A program made the translations under genes and the position numbers. Of a stretch of DNA of 64,000 bases, positions 26,789 to 36,141 are shown one piece after another; within the stretch, counting starts at the first letter, position 1; each line of letters begins with the position of its first letter. Source of the stretch: Bacillus sp. FJAT-27264 (GTDB lineage Bacteria; Bacillota; Bacilli; Paenibacillales; Paenibacillaceae); assembly GCF_001682855.1 (NCBI RefSeq), contig NZ_MAQW01000001.1:943290-1007289 (forward strand). Reading direction: 5' to 3'. The notes under the pieces are model-generated. The model did not search any database, was not told the origin of the DNA, and saw nothing but the letters and a program-made list of their open reading frames with translations.

Positions 26789-26867
26789 AGTAGAAAGATT
26801 CATATCATTCATGCTTTCTTCTTATACATATAAATAAGCACGATTTTAGCAGATTCGTCAATAGGTG

Positions 26868-27335
26868 TTATTTGAGGAGTTTGTTCAGATTCGCCATTTC
26901 AATGGCTGCCGTCGCAGCATCCCAGCCCTTGTTGCCCGCTTTGGTTCCGGAGCGCTCAATGGCCTGCTCGATATTTTCGGTCGTTACTACGCCGAAGATG
27001 GTCGGTACGCCTGTCTTGAGGTTGATCGCCGCCACACCCTTAGCCACTTCATTGCACACATAATCGTAGTGTGTTGTAGAGCCGCGAATTACTGTACCCA
27101 GTGTGATTACTGCATCATATTTGCCGCTTTCGGCCATTTTTTGCGCAATCAGTGGAATTTCGAACACCCCTGGAACCCAGGCTACATCTACTTCGTCATC
27201 AGCCACGCCATGGCGCTTGAAGGCATCCAGCGCACCGGACAGCAGCTTGCTGGTAATGAATTCATTAAAACGTCCTACAACGACTCCATATCTTAACCCT
27301 TCGGATACTAAATGTCCCTCAAAATAATTCGGCAT
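26868..27335 (-). CDS. ribH: 6,7-dimethyl-8-ribityllumazine synthase
   Basis: A 155-residue enzyme joining the pyrimidine from RibD with the butanone phosphate from RibBA; it forms icosahedral capsids in Bacillus. Motifs are [36 protein letters not shown] and [18 protein letters not shown]. The start at 27335 (MPNYFEG) matches the usual length; TTG 27347 and ATG 27344 upstream are alternatives. It is separated from ribBA by about 295 bases that contain copy B of the palindromic repeat, so its co-transcription with ribDE-BA depends on reading through that element. Confidence 0.95.
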   Translation of the reverse strand: MPNYFEGHLVSEGLRYGVVVGRFNEFITSKLLSGALDAFKRHGVADDEVDVAWVPGVFEIPLIAQKMAESGKYDAVITLGTVIRGSTTHYDYVCNEVAKGVAAINLKTGVPTIFGVVTTENIEQAIERSGTKAGNKGWDAATAAIEMANLNKLLK

Positions 27336-27416
27336 ATTGTTCATCAACCCTTCATTATAGTTATTTGAATTTAGTTATTTGAAACTTTCTTTCCTGCGGA
27401 AAAGGTGCTGCTCTCC

Positions 27417-27607
27417 AATTAACGGCATTTTTGCACCTTATTCCCCACGTTATATCCCATTTCAGGAATTTAAGGGTATTTTTGTATGTTATTTTCGTTA
27501 AATGCACTGAAAAAGGAACAGTTTGGAGGAATTAACATACAAAATTGCCATTATTCTCAATTAAGACTGTTTTACGTGCCATTTAAGGTACATAAAAGCT
27601 CTTATTT
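27417..27607. repeat. Copy B of the dispersed four-arm palindromic repeat, inside the rib operon
   Basis: Forward units at about 27417-27442 and 27468-27493 and inverted units at about 27530-27553 and 27580-27607; starts are 51, 62 and 50 bases apart, as in copy A. The third unit (AATTAACATACAAAA) is nearly identical to the third unit of copy A. It fills most of the ribBA-ribH gap. Confidence 0.85.
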
Positions 27608-27630
27608 CAACTTGGGAGGGTAATAACGCT

Positions 27631-28884
27631 TTAAGCTTTGGTGATCTCGTTCTGTTCAATGTCGTCAAAAGAAAGCAGATGACCTAGTTTAGCCTGCTTC
27701 GTGTGCAGATAGTTTGTGTTATCCTCATTCTCCGGCATCTGAATCGGTACACGTTCCACGATCTCCAAGCCATACCCCTCCAGCCCCTTAATCTTGCGTG
27801 GGTTGTTGGTAAGCAGCTTGATTCGTTGTAAACCGAGATCCTTCAGGATCTGGGCACCGATGCCGTAATCCCGAAGGTCTGCCGGAAAGCCGAGCTTCAG
27901 ATTGGCGTCAACGGTGTCGAGTCCTTCTTCCTGCAGCTTGTAGGCCTTCAGCTTATTGATAAGCCCAATGCCCCGGCCTTCCTGGCGCATGTAGAGCAGG
28001 ACCCCTCTGCCGGCAGCATCAATCTGACGCAATGCAGCTTCGAATTGCGGGCCGCAATCGCAGCGGTGGGAATGGAAGACATCGCCGGTCAAACATTCGG
28101 AATGGACACGCACCAACACCGGCTCGTCACCGGAGATATCACCCTTGACCAGTGCAATATGCTCCTTGTCATCCACAACATTGGAGTAGGCAATCGTCTG
28201 GAATTCACCGAAATCGGTTGGCATGCGCACCGCCACCTCACGGGTAACCAGTTTCTCCTTCTCATTACGATAGTGAATAAGATCCTTGATGCTGATCAGT
28301 CTCAGATCATGCTTGCGGGCAATCTCAATGAGATCCGGCAGACGAGCCATAGTGCCGTCTTCCTTAATGATCTCGCAGATCACGCCAGCCGGATATGCAC
28401 CGCTCATCTGGGCCAGATCAACAGCGGCCTCAGTGTGTCCCGAGCGACGCAATACACCACCTTTTTTGGCAATCAGCGGGAACATATGGCCCGGTCTGCG
28501 GAAATCGGACGGCTTCGCCTCCGGGTCCATGATAGCTTTAACCGTCATAGAGCGCTCCGCTGCGGAAATGCCAGTAGTCGTATCTTTATGGTCGATTGAG
28601 ACCGTAAAGGCCGTACCATGGAAATCCGTATTTTGGCTGACCATCGGCTTCAGATCCAGCTCTTCTGCCCGCTCCGCGGTAATCGGCAGGCACACCAGTC
28701 CGCGTCCTTCGGTAATCATGAAATTGATCACTTCGGGGGTTGCGCGTTCCGCCAGAGCGATGAAGTCTCCTTCATTTTCACGGTCCTCATCATCCACTAC
28801 AATGACCACTTTGCCGCGCATCAAATCATAAATCGCTGATTCTATGGAATCCAGGACTATTTCCTGCTTCGATTGTTCGCTCAT
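27631..28884 (-). CDS. ribBA: Bifunctional 3,4-dihydroxy-2-butanone-4-phosphate synthase / GTP cyclohydrolase II
   Basis: A 417-residue fusion that supplies both riboflavin precursors from ribulose 5-phosphate and GTP. The N-terminal DHBP synthase domain (about 15-215) has [11 protein letters not shown] and the Glu/His pair region [11 protein letters not shown]. The C-terminal domain carries the zinc cysteines of [20 protein letters not shown] and [14 protein letters not shown] 28884 is chosen because AGGAGG lies 8 bases upstream; the frame extends 27 codons further without a ribosome binding site. Confidence 0.97.
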   Translation of the reverse strand: MSEQSKQEIVLDSIESAIYDLMRGKVVIVVDDEDRENEGDFIALAERATPEVINFMITEGRGLVCLPITAERAEELDLKPMVSQNTDFHGTAFTVSIDHKDTTTGISAAERSMTVKAIMDPEAKPSDFRRPGHMFPLIAKKGGVLRRSGHTEAAVDLAQMSGAYPAGVICEIIKEDGTMARLPDLIEIARKHDLRLISIKDLIHYRNEKEKLVTREVAVRMPTDFGEFQTIAYSNVVDDKEHIALVKGDISGDEPVLVRVHSECLTGDVFHSHRCDCGPQFEAALRQIDAAGRGVLLYMRQEGRGIGLINKLKAYKLQEEGLDTVDANLKLGFPADLRDYGIGAQILKDLGLQRIKLLTNNPRKIKGLEGYGLEIVERVPIQMPENEDNTNYLHTKQAKLGHLLSFDDIEQNEITKA

Positions 28885-28999
28885 GATTCTATCCTCCTCT
28901 TCGTTTACAGAAGCTTCATTGCTATGCATCACTCGTTGTTTAGTAATCACGCCATCGTTCCGCATTCACATTATCGTTCCGTAATTACGTAATTTTGTC

Positions 29000-29671
29000 T
29001 CAAATAAATCCGTTAGCTGCCAGGAAATCGTGACTTATACCGGAGCTGATATCCTCCGCTTCTTCTTCTCGTCCCGCAGATCCGTAACGCAGCAGATGGT
29101 CCACATACTTACCCAGCACATCACATTCGATGTTCACGCTATCTCCCGCCCGTTTATGCCCAAGCACCGTCTCGCCCAAGGTATGCGGGATAACCGACAC
29201 GGTGAACGATGATGTTCCTGCCGTGACCACCGTTAGGCTAATGCCATCAATGGTGATAGAGCCTTTCGGAATGATGTATTTGTACAGCGACTTGCGGTCT
29301 GCTGCAATCTCGAACACCACTGCGTTCTGGTCCCGCTTGATGCTTTTGAAGGTCCCGGTACCATCTACATGACCCTGTACGATATGACCGCCAAACCGAC
29401 CACCGGCTGCCATCGCCCGTTCCAGGTTGACCTTGCTGCCGATTCGCAGCTCCTTCAAATTGCTGTTCCGGAAAGTCTGTGGCATCACATCAGCTGTAAA
29501 ATAATGATCGCCAAGCGTGGTTGCTGTAAGGCAAACCCCGTTAACCGCGATACTATCGCCAATCTTCAGGTCATCCATAATCACGGAGGCGCCGATGTTC
29601 AGCACCATCATTTCACCGCCGGTGGAGAGGCCGCGCAGAACGCCGACTTCCTCGATTAAACCTGTGAACAT
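29000..29671 (-). CDS. ribE: Riboflavin synthase, alpha subunit
   Basis: A 223-residue enzyme that dismutates two lumazines to riboflavin. It has the two-lobed repeat with MFTGLIEEVG at the start, IAVNGVCLT and ITIDGISLT as the paired motifs, and VNLERAM and VNIECDVLGKY. ATG 29671 is preferred to GTG 29674 because GGAGGG is 6 bases upstream and the protein then begins canonically. Second gene of the rib operon, 19 bases after ribD. Confidence 0.97.
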   Translation of the reverse strand: MFTGLIEEVGVLRGLSTGGEMMVLNIGASVIMDDLKIGDSIAVNGVCLTATTLGDHYFTADVMPQTFRNSNLKELRIGSKVNLERAMAAGGRFGGHIVQGHVDGTGTFKSIKRDQNAVVFEIAADRKSLYKYIIPKGSITIDGISLTVVTAGTSSFTVSVIPHTLGETVLGHKRAGDSVNIECDVLGKYVDHLLRYGSAGREEEAEDISSGISHDFLAANGFI

Positions 29672-29690
29672 CACTATCCCTCCTCAGGCG

Positions 29691-30791
29691 TTAGCGTACC
29701 GGAGTACCGCTGATACAGACATTATCCCCGAGCACTTCTACTTCCAATCCTTCTAACGTAATGGCTTCAGCCATCTTCTCCACACCCGGGAAAACGAAGG
29801 TGCCTTTGGCTTCTGCACCACCGCCCACAATCTTAGGAGCAAAGAACAGCATTACCCGATCTACCAAACCATTCTCCAGCATCGCACCGTTCAGTGTGCC
29901 TCCGCCCTCCAGCAGAATGGAACCAATCTCCATCTCGCCAAGAGCTACCATAGCCGCCGATAGATCCACACGCGGGCCTGTGCCGCAGACTACAATCTGC
30001 ACACCAGCTGCCTGTAGCACAGCCTTCTTCGCCGCATCCGCCGAGCCTGTAGTCACAATAATCGTCGGAGCCAGCCCGTCGCTAACGACTGCAGCGTCCA
30101 GCGGAATTCGCAAAGCAGAGTCAATAATGATCCGCACCGGATTGAAGCCAGGCACCGCCATACGCGTCGTGAGCGACGGGTTATCAGCGATCACCGTGTT
30201 GACCCCAACCATAATGCCCTGGTGGCGATGGCGCAGGGTATGTACAATTTCCCGTGCAGCCTCACCAGAGATCCATTTGCTGTCGCCTGTTTTCGTAGCA
30301 AGATTACCGTCCAGTGTACTGGCGCTTTTCAGAGTGACAAAGGGTTGTTTGGTCAAAATATACTTGATAAACTTCTCATTCAACCGAAGCGCCCGCTCGC
30401 GCAACAATCCCACTTCAACTTCAATACCATGATCACGCAGCATTTGAACACCCCGTCCTGCCACCTGCGGGTTAGGGTCTTCACAAGCCACCACCACCCG
30501 TGCCACACCTTCGTCGATCAGACGTTGGCTGCAAGGTGGCGTAATGCCATAGTGACTGCAAGGCTCCAGGGTAACGTAAGCAGTGCTTCCCGCTGCTTTT
30601 CCGGCCGCCATATTCAGCGCATGCACCTCAGCGTGGCCTGTCCCGCGTTGCAGATGCGTACCCAGTCCAATCATGGCCCCGTCCTTCACCACAACACAGC
30701 CTACAACAGGGTTGATTCCAGTCTGTCCTTGAGCGCGTTCTGCCATGTCCAGGGCAAGCGACATGTAAAACTCGTCATTCATGATATTCAT
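29691..30791 (-). CDS. ribD: Bifunctional diaminohydroxyphosphoribosylaminopyrimidine deaminase / reductase
   Basis: A 366-residue enzyme for the second and third steps of the GTP branch of riboflavin synthesis. The deaminase domain has zinc ligands His53 (GHAEVHAL), Cys78 (LEPCSHYG) and Cys87 (PPCSQRL). The reductase domain starts near residue 150 with PFVTLKSASTLDGNLAT and SKWISG. First gene after the FMN riboswitch; GGAGG lies 9 bases before ATG. Confidence 0.97.
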   Translation of the reverse strand: MNIMNDEFYMSLALDMAERAQGQTGINPVVGCVVVKDGAMIGLGTHLQRGTGHAEVHALNMAAGKAAGSTAYVTLEPCSHYGITPPCSQRLIDEGVARVVVACEDPNPQVAGRGVQMLRDHGIEVEVGLLRERALRLNEKFIKYILTKQPFVTLKSASTLDGNLATKTGDSKWISGEAAREIVHTLRHRHQGIMVGVNTVIADNPSLTTRMAVPGFNPVRIIIDSALRIPLDAAVVSDGLAPTIIVTTGSADAAKKAVLQAAGVQIVVCGTGPRVDLSAAMVALGEMEIGSILLEGGGTLNGAMLENGLVDRVMLFFAPKIVGGGAEAKGTFVFPGVEKMAEAITLEGLEVEVLGDNVCISGTPVR

Positions 30792-30857
30792 TTCATCTGT
30801 CCTCCGATCTGTAAGTCGTACTTCTTTCTTGTATGCAGCATCCGCTGCCTCATAACT

Positions 30858-30900
30858 AAAAAACCCACCTCAGACTCCAGGAGGAGACTAGATGGGTTGT
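30858..30900 (-). terminator. Expression-platform terminator of the rib FMN riboswitch
   Basis: On the minus strand AACCCATC and the downstream GGTGGGTT form the base of a stem with an inner TCTCC/GGAG helix, followed by six T. It stands between the FMN aptamer and ribD, where an FMN-controlled terminator is expected. Confidence 0.8.
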
Positions 30901-31037
30901 TGAGAGTTAGTTTACTGAGAGTTTCAATAAAACTGTGCGCAAATAGCCGTTATGAAAACAACGGAATTGTGAAATAACGCACATGATATTAAAGTACACT
31001 TCAGTACGCCTGCCCATTAACGGACAAACGCCAATCT

Positions 31038-31200
31038 CTCCTTCTTCCATCCAGACTATACTGTCGGTCCCGGAATTGCACCGGGTCCACCGTCCGCGCT
31101 GTAGCACGGTCCGGGTAGCGGACTAAGCACTGCAAGATTAACTTGCAGCAACATCACCGCCGGTAGGGAATTTCACCCTGCCCTGAAGGATTGATACCTT
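31038..31200 (-). promoter_or_regulatory. FMN riboswitch (RFN element) of the rib operon
   Basis: Read on the minus strand, the conserved RFN blocks occur in order: CTTCAGGGCAGGGTGAAATT, CCCTACCGGCGGTGATG, a variable hairpin region, GGTGCAATTCCGGGACCGAC and the closing TAGTCTGGATGGAAGAAGGA. FMN binding is known to favour termination in Bacillus rib operons, lowering expression of the operon from ribD. Confidence 0.97.
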
Positions 31201-31323
31201 ATTCATTTTGAAGTATCAAGCTGTTGCTTACAACAAAATTAACACTTACCCCTGCAAAAAGCAAGTATAAATTGTACATTAGCTTATTTTTCGTAACTTT
31301 ACAACTTTTTGATCATCATATAG

Positions 31324-31352
31324 AAAAAACATCCGGCAAACGCCGGATGTCA
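31324..31352 (-). terminator. Terminator after the siderophore-binding lipoprotein gene
   Basis: On the minus strand ACATCCGGC pairs with GCCGGATGT around GTTT, followed by six T. Confidence 0.92.
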
Positions 31353-31375
31353 GACACAAAACTTGTACCCTGTAC

Positions 31376-32398
31376 TTAACGATTGTCAGGTCCCTTTTGA
31401 AGCATCTCGACCACCTTATCTACCTGTGCCTCGACGGCAATGGGGTCATACGGCCAGAAGAAGTCTGGATCTAGATAGAAAACACGGTTATTCTTCACGG
31501 CATCCAGTGATTTCCACACTGGATTGTCCGGATCAAACTTTGCGTCCCCAGAGATATCAAAGAAAATATAATCACCAGCGTACTCCGGCATGTTTTCCAA
31601 TGAGATATCCATAGCATCCCTGTCCTTGTCGATCAAATCTTTTTTCACGGATGCTGAAGGCGTCAGACCAAGCTGCTGATATATGGCTTGTCCACCTCTG
31701 TTGACTCCGTCGCCGTAGACATAATACTCTTTCCCGAACGCCCCCAGAATAGAATACGTTTGGTCAGGCTTCACAATATCTTTGATGGCTTCGCGGGCCT
31801 TCTCCACCTTCTCGTCAAACTGTGTAAGCCACGCCTCAGCTTCTTTATCCTTGCCCAGAATTTTGCCGAAGGCAGCCATTTCGGTATGTACATTGTCAAA
31901 GGTACCGTATGGAAAAACAACTGTCGGTGCAATTTTGCTGTACTGCTCGTTGAGCTTCTGATCCCCGCCTACGGTGACGATCAGATCGGGCTGCAAGGCT
32001 ACTATTTTCTCAACCGACTCGCCCGTAATCTGTCCGATATCGTCAATGCCTGATACCATATCCGGCTTCAAATGAGGACTTTCTAGCTCCCAGTAAGGTG
32101 CACCTACAGGTTTGACCCCGAACACTAGGAAGTTAGCAAGATAACCTTGTGTCACGATCCGCTGGGGATGGGCAGGAATTTCAACATCGCCGTTTATGGT
32201 GTTGATAATCTGAGTGTCCCCCTGTCCTTCAGCTACTGCGGACGTGGACTCCCTCACTGCCTTGATATTGCTGTCGGATGATGGCGTGTTCGCCGCCGTT
32301 CCTTGGGTCTGGACGGTGTTCCCCCCGCAGCCCGCGAGCAGCAGAACCAGAATCACAAAGCCCATAATCAGACGAAAGCTTATTAAGCGTTGACGCAT
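31376..32398 (-). CDS. Iron-siderophore ABC transporter substrate-binding lipoprotein
   Basis: A 340-residue FhuD/FeuA-type binding protein. The start at 32398 (MRQRLISF) has AAGGAG upstream and gives a normal lipoprotein signal ending LLLAGC with Cys24 lipidated; the 21 extra codons of the longer frame are rejected. The binding-domain landmarks are VEIPAHPQRIV, EKIVALQPDLIV and KIAPTVVFPYG. A Fur box lies 19 bases upstream. No permease or ATPase is adjacent, so it must use a transporter encoded elsewhere. The next gene upstream encodes an AraC regulator with a similar binding domain. Confidence 0.92.
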   Translation of the reverse strand: MRQRLISFRLIMGFVILVLLLAGCGGNTVQTQGTAANTPSSDSNIKAVRESTSAVAEGQGDTQIINTINGDVEIPAHPQRIVTQGYLANFLVFGVKPVGAPYWELESPHLKPDMVSGIDDIGQITGESVEKIVALQPDLIVTVGGDQKLNEQYSKIAPTVVFPYGTFDNVHTEMAAFGKILGKDKEAEAWLTQFDEKVEKAREAIKDIVKPDQTYSILGAFGKEYYVYGDGVNRGGQAIYQQLGLTPSASVKKDLIDKDRDAMDISLENMPEYAGDYIFFDISGDAKFDPDNPVWKSLDAVKNNRVFYLDPDFFWPYDPIAVEAQVDKVVEMLQKGPDNR

Positions 32399-32416
32399 AA
32401 GACCTCTCCTTTTTAC

Positions 32417-32429
32417 GATAATGATTATC
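32417..32429. promoter_or_regulatory. Fur box upstream of the siderophore-binding lipoprotein
   Basis: GATAATGATTATC is a perfect palindrome and matches the 7-1-7 Fur motif TGATAATnATTATCA at all but the outermost bases. Confidence 0.8.
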
Positions 32430-32513
32430 TTTCTCAATAACTCATTAATCATCTTAGTCATTCTCCGCTATTTCGTCCATTTCGCAATGTGACCAATCGT
32501 CCATGGACAATTG

Positions 32514-34088
32514 TCATTCTCCGGTAAGCCAGTCCAGTTGGATTTGCAATTGCCTCTCCAATGCCAAGCCGTCACTACACCAGAACTCTTCCAGCGCCAG
32601 CGGATAAATCCTGCGTCTGCTTCCTTTAGTGACTATCTCCCAAGCGGGGTACTCTTCTAGCAGATTCTTGGCAGTATAGCCTCCGCTCATACCATCCACA
32701 ACGATAAACATGTGATCAGCGGTATAATCGGGCAAATCTTCAATGCTAATCTCCAAATGTTCACCAGGCTTCAAAACCTCGTGCCTGATCCGCTCCGGCG
32801 GTGTTAATTGCAGAGCGCTGTACAGATTGTAAGTACCTCTGCTCGTAACATTCCAAATCCACACTTTATCTTCGCCACGCTGCTCATACAGACCTACAGT
32901 CTCACCGCTCTCAATCAAGCCTAATAAACGCGCTTTACCTGCCTCAACCTGTTCATGGTAACGCCCGATCCACTGCTCAGCCTCCTCTTCTCTACCAATG
33001 ATACGCCCTACAAGACGTAGCTCTTCCAGCCGATCGAGCGTATCCCAGGGCAAAGCGAGCACAGGTCCAATCTGTTCGTACCTCTCCAGTCTGCCGCGGG
33101 AGTGAAAGATATACTGCGGCGCAAGAACCAGATCAATATTCAGCTCATGCAATCGTTCCCACTCCTCGCCGTTTTCCAGGTTCAATGTGCCGACGAGTTC
33201 ATCGCGAAGCAGCTTCGACGTCTCCCAAGGCACCTGGCTGGCTGCTACAGGCTTTACTCCCAGTGCGAGCAGATGACCGGTGAACTGGATCGCAGCGATC
33301 CTCTGCGGCTTCGGTGCAGTGCGGAATACATTCGGAGAGAGGCCAACGGTCTGCTTGAACTTGCGGCTGAGGTAAAGACCGTCAGAATAGCCAATCCGCT
33401 GAGAGATATCGTTCAAGGTCGCAGCTTCAGTGCATAGGTATTCCTTAGCTTTGTTAATTCGAACCTTGGTTACATGCTCTGTGAAGCTTCTGCCGATATA
33501 TTTCTGAAACAGCCGGGAAAAGGTACCTTCGTGAAATCCGGCCATCTGCGCCATAGACGCACGAGTAAGCGGAGTATGAAAATGCTCATTGATGTACCGC
33601 ACAGCTTCCTGCATCATCTCCCCTGTGGAGAAATCACGCCGTACCTCAATTCGCTGTAGCACCTGCCCGAGTAATTCTCCAAGCATCCAGTCTTTTTCCG
33701 CTTGCTCCATGCCGTTCATTGAATTCATCAGTTTCTGAAATAACTGCCAGCCTTTTGGAGATAACTGCTCGGCCACATAACCCACTTCCGGAAGCTTGTC
33801 ATGGCTGCGCATGTACACCAAGGTTTCTTCCGTGTGCTCTACCAGACGATAACATTCAAAGGAAATTACTTTCAGCACCGTGGGTTCCTCTTTCTCTCTA
33901 CGAATCACCGCAGAGATATTCTCTCGCAACAGCAATACGCTACCCTTGTGAAGCTCAAAGCTCTGGGCCTCAAAAGAAATGACGGCTTCACCTTCACTAA
34001 CTAGTAGCAGGGGAAACTTCGTTCTAATTTTCATCCATGACCGCCCAGACTCCCACTCCCAAGTTTCTGCTTTCCTCATGACATCCAT
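32514..34088 (-). CDS. AraC-family regulator fused to a siderophore-binding-protein domain (Btr-like)
   Basis: A 524-residue cytoplasmic regulator with three parts. Residues 1-130 are a cupin-like N-terminal domain. Residues about 165-262 hold two AraC helix-turn-helix motifs (LTRASMAQMAGFHEGTFSRL; LNDISQRIGYSDGLYLSRKF). Residues about 268-524 form a FeuA-like binding domain (IQFTGHLLALGVKPVAAS; YTADHMFIVVDG). B. subtilis Btr has this arrangement and activates siderophore uptake when bound to the ferri-siderophore. It probably acts on the adjacent lipoprotein gene. AAAGGA lies 8 bases before ATG. Confidence 0.93.
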   Translation of the reverse strand: MDVMRKAETWEWESGRSWMKIRTKFPLLLVSEGEAVISFEAQSFELHKGSVLLLRENISAVIRREKEEPTVLKVISFECYRLVEHTEETLVYMRSHDKLPEVGYVAEQLSPKGWQLFQKLMNSMNGMEQAEKDWMLGELLGQVLQRIEVRRDFSTGEMMQEAVRYINEHFHTPLTRASMAQMAGFHEGTFSRLFQKYIGRSFTEHVTKVRINKAKEYLCTEAATLNDISQRIGYSDGLYLSRKFKQTVGLSPNVFRTAPKPQRIAAIQFTGHLLALGVKPVAASQVPWETSKLLRDELVGTLNLENGEEWERLHELNIDLVLAPQYIFHSRGRLERYEQIGPVLALPWDTLDRLEELRLVGRIIGREEEAEQWIGRYHEQVEAGKARLLGLIESGETVGLYEQRGEDKVWIWNVTSRGTYNLYSALQLTPPERIRHEVLKPGEHLEISIEDLPDYTADHMFIVVDGMSGGYTAKNLLEEYPAWEIVTKGSRRRIYPLALEEFWCSDGLALERQLQIQLDWLTGE

Positions 34089-34121
34089 GCTTGAATTCCT
34101 TTCCAGAATACTCGTATTTAA

Positions 34122-34156
34122 AAAATAAGCGCCGAGGAGTTACTCTCGGCGCTTGT
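34122..34156 (-). terminator. Terminator after mscL
   Basis: On the minus strand AAGCGCCGAG pairs with CTCGGCGCTT around AGTAACTC and is followed by ATTTTTT. Confidence 0.9.
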
Positions 34157-34172
34157 CCTATGTAAGTGCAAC

Positions 34173-34565
34173 TTACACACCGCGTTCCTGCCGCTTCAGC
34201 AAATCGCGAATTTCCGTGAGCAGTGCCACCTCGGGAGCCGGTTCCGGGGTCTCGACAACCTCCGCCTTAACCGCTTCCTTCTTCTTGAACTTGCTGGCCA
34301 GCTTAATAGCCATAAAGATCGAGAATGCAATAATGAAGAAATCCACCACGGTCTGCAAAAACACTCCGTATTTCAAAACAGCATTCCCATAGGTAAAGGT
34401 CAGGTCACTTAGGTTAATACCACCAATTATCAATCCGATAATAGGCATAATGATGTCTTCCACCAAGGAGGAGACAATCTTCCCGAACGCTGCACCGATA
34501 ATAACAGCGACCGCAAGATCGAGCACATTTCCTTTCAGCGCAAAGCTTTTAAATTCTTTCCACAT
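34173..34565 (-). CDS. mscL: Large-conductance mechanosensitive channel
   Basis: A 130-residue membrane channel that opens under osmotic downshock. MscL landmarks are [40 protein letters not shown] and the second helix [17 protein letters not shown]. The C-terminus is charged and ends in a short helix, as expected. The length fits the family. Confidence 0.97.
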   Translation of the reverse strand: MWKEFKSFALKGNVLDLAVAVIIGAAFGKIVSSLVEDIIMPIIGLIIGGINLSDLTFTYGNAVLKYGVFLQTVVDFFIIAFSIFMAIKLASKFKKKEAVKAEVVETPEPAPEVALLTEIRDLLKRQERGV

Positions 34566-34809
34566 TTCTAAACCCTCCCCAAAGCTTGGAATTTTAAAAT
34601 ATTATAGCATCACCTTTGCCGACACTCCAAAAAATTTTTCAGAAACTGTCAGCTTACTGCTTAAACTCTTGTAACAGAACAAGCTTCTATATCTGACTGA
34701 AAATGAGAATATTTGCATATTCCTCTTCCACCACCTCCCGGAAATCGGCTATGATGAAACCATAATAGTCTTTCTTTCTAGGAAAAAACTTTGTCTCAAG
34801 GAGCTGCCT

Positions 34810-35568
34810 ATGAGTTATTCCTCTTTCTTTGGACGTAGCCGCGATACCGACTTCTCCATGTTTTCTGCCTCACACTGGATTGCTCTGGCGTCGGTGCTCG
34901 TTGTTTGCCTGCTGCTGTACGGAAGCAGATTTGCTCTTCGCACCCGGAGTCGGCTACGCCTGTCCGTTCGTCTGCTGCTGGCCATTATTCTGCTCTCCTC
35001 GGAGGCTGGACTTCAGTGGTGGTATATCTCACAGGGAATCTGGAGAACGGACTCCTCGCTGCCCCTGGAGCTATGTGGGCTTACTGTGCTGTTGTCAGCC
35101 ATCATGCTGCTTACCCGTAGCCGGATACTATACGCCTTTCTTTATTTTGCTGGGATCGGCGGCGCGTCGATTGCTCTGCTGACACCGAACCTGGTATATC
35201 CTTTCCCGCACTTTCGTTTCCTATTATTCTTCATCTCACATGGAGCTATTATTCTGTCTTCCTTGTATATGACGTGGGTTGAGGGGTTCAAGCCAAGCTG
35301 GAAATCCCTTTCTTTCACGATGCTCTGCCTGAATCTGACCGCTGCTTGCGTTTGGGTCGCTAATTCTATGCTGGGGTCTAACTACATGTTCCTTATGCGA
35401 AAGCCAAGCACGTATTCCGTTCTGGATTACTTTGGCCCGTATCCCTATTACTTGCTGGTGGAAGAGCTCTTCGCGTTCGTTGTGTTTCTGTGTATGTACC
35501 TAGCGTTCTTTTGGCTACCGGAGCGGGTAAAGGGACGCAACCGACGTATGAATCGGCTTCCCTACTGA
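34810..35568 (+). CDS. TIGR02206-type (YwaF-like) membrane protein
   Basis: A 252-residue polytopic protein with about seven hydrophobic segments. Family features are SASHWIALASVL near the start, WRTDSSLPLELCGLTVLLSA, then PNLVYPFPHFRFLLFFISHG and YPYYLLVEELFAFVVF. These match the YwaF group of integral membrane proteins of unknown function. AAGGAG lies 6 bases before ATG. It stands alone between mscL (divergent) and the YgbA_NO gene (convergent, 7 bases apart). Confidence 0.85.
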   Translation: MSYSSFFGRSRDTDFSMFSASHWIALASVLVVCLLLYGSRFALRTRSRLRLSVRLLLAIILLSSEAGLQWWYISQGIWRTDSSLPLELCGLTVLLSAIMLLTRSRILYAFLYFAGIGGASIALLTPNLVYPFPHFRFLLFFISHGAIILSSLYMTWVEGFKPSWKSLSFTMLCLNLTAACVWVANSMLGSNYMFLMRKPSTYSVLDYFGPYPYYLLVEELFAFVVFLCMYLAFFWLPERVKGRNRRMNRLPY

Positions 35569-35575
35569 ATGCGTG

Positions 35576-35971
35576 TCAGGAAGTTCGGGAAGTCAGTCCA
35601 TCGAGCATATGCCGCAAGGTGGTTAGCGGGTGGCTCCAGATCATACGCGGACCGGCGTAGCGCATGACAGTCTTGATCTCGCTGCGCCGGTCCGGCTTAT
35701 AGCAATGCACAGGGCAGCGCCCGCAGGTGGTCTTATTTTCACCGAAACGGCAGTGTTCAAGTCGCTTCCAGGCGTAGGTCAGAAGCTCTCCACATTCCCT
35801 GCATATCCCTTGCCCCTCCACCTCTGCCTTGGTCTGTCTGACTCCCAAATGTCCATTTCCTTTGCAGTATTTAACTATCATGATCCTTACTGTCGTTTTT
35901 TCCCTGTTAATTCTGGGCCCAACATTAAGCGTCCGGACTTGTCTTTTATTTGTCGTCGGTTCTGTAGACAT
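35576..35971 (-). CDS. YgbA_NO (nitrous oxide-stimulated promoter) family protein
   Basis: A 131-residue Cys-rich protein. The start at 35971 (MSTEPT) is chosen because GGGGG is 9-10 bases upstream. The family signature is clear: MIVKYCKGNGH, then CRECGELLTYAWKRLEHC, KTTCGRCPVHCYKP and VMRYAGPRMIWSHP. The cysteines look like a metal site. The E. coli member YgbA is induced by nitrosative stress; the role here is unknown. Its neighbours give no pathway clue. Confidence 0.85.
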   Translation of the reverse strand: MSTEPTTNKRQVRTLNVGPRINREKTTVRIMIVKYCKGNGHLGVRQTKAEVEGQGICRECGELLTYAWKRLEHCRFGENKTTCGRCPVHCYKPDRRSEIKTVMRYAGPRMIWSHPLTTLRHMLDGLTSRTS

Positions 35972-36063
35972 CCCACACATTCCCCCGTCACTTTTCCATA
36001 AGTTTACAATGAGAAGTCGCATGGTTCAACAATATTTCTAGAGAACAGGTACATTTATGCGCA

Positions 36064-36098
36064 GAAAAAGCCTGATCCATAGTGGACCAGGCTTTAAC
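36064..36098 (-). terminator. Terminator after ppiB
   Basis: On the minus strand AAGCCTGGTCCA pairs with TGGATCAGGCTT around CTA and is followed by a T run. Confidence 0.88.
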
Positions 36099-36141
36099 GC
36101 TTCAGGCAGCTGCTGAATACAGGCCTAAATTCACAAAGATA

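Noticed and set aside
30907..31107. 66-codon minus-strand frame after the FMN aptamer
   Set aside because: It begins inside the aptamer and lies in the riboswitch leader; no protein-like features.
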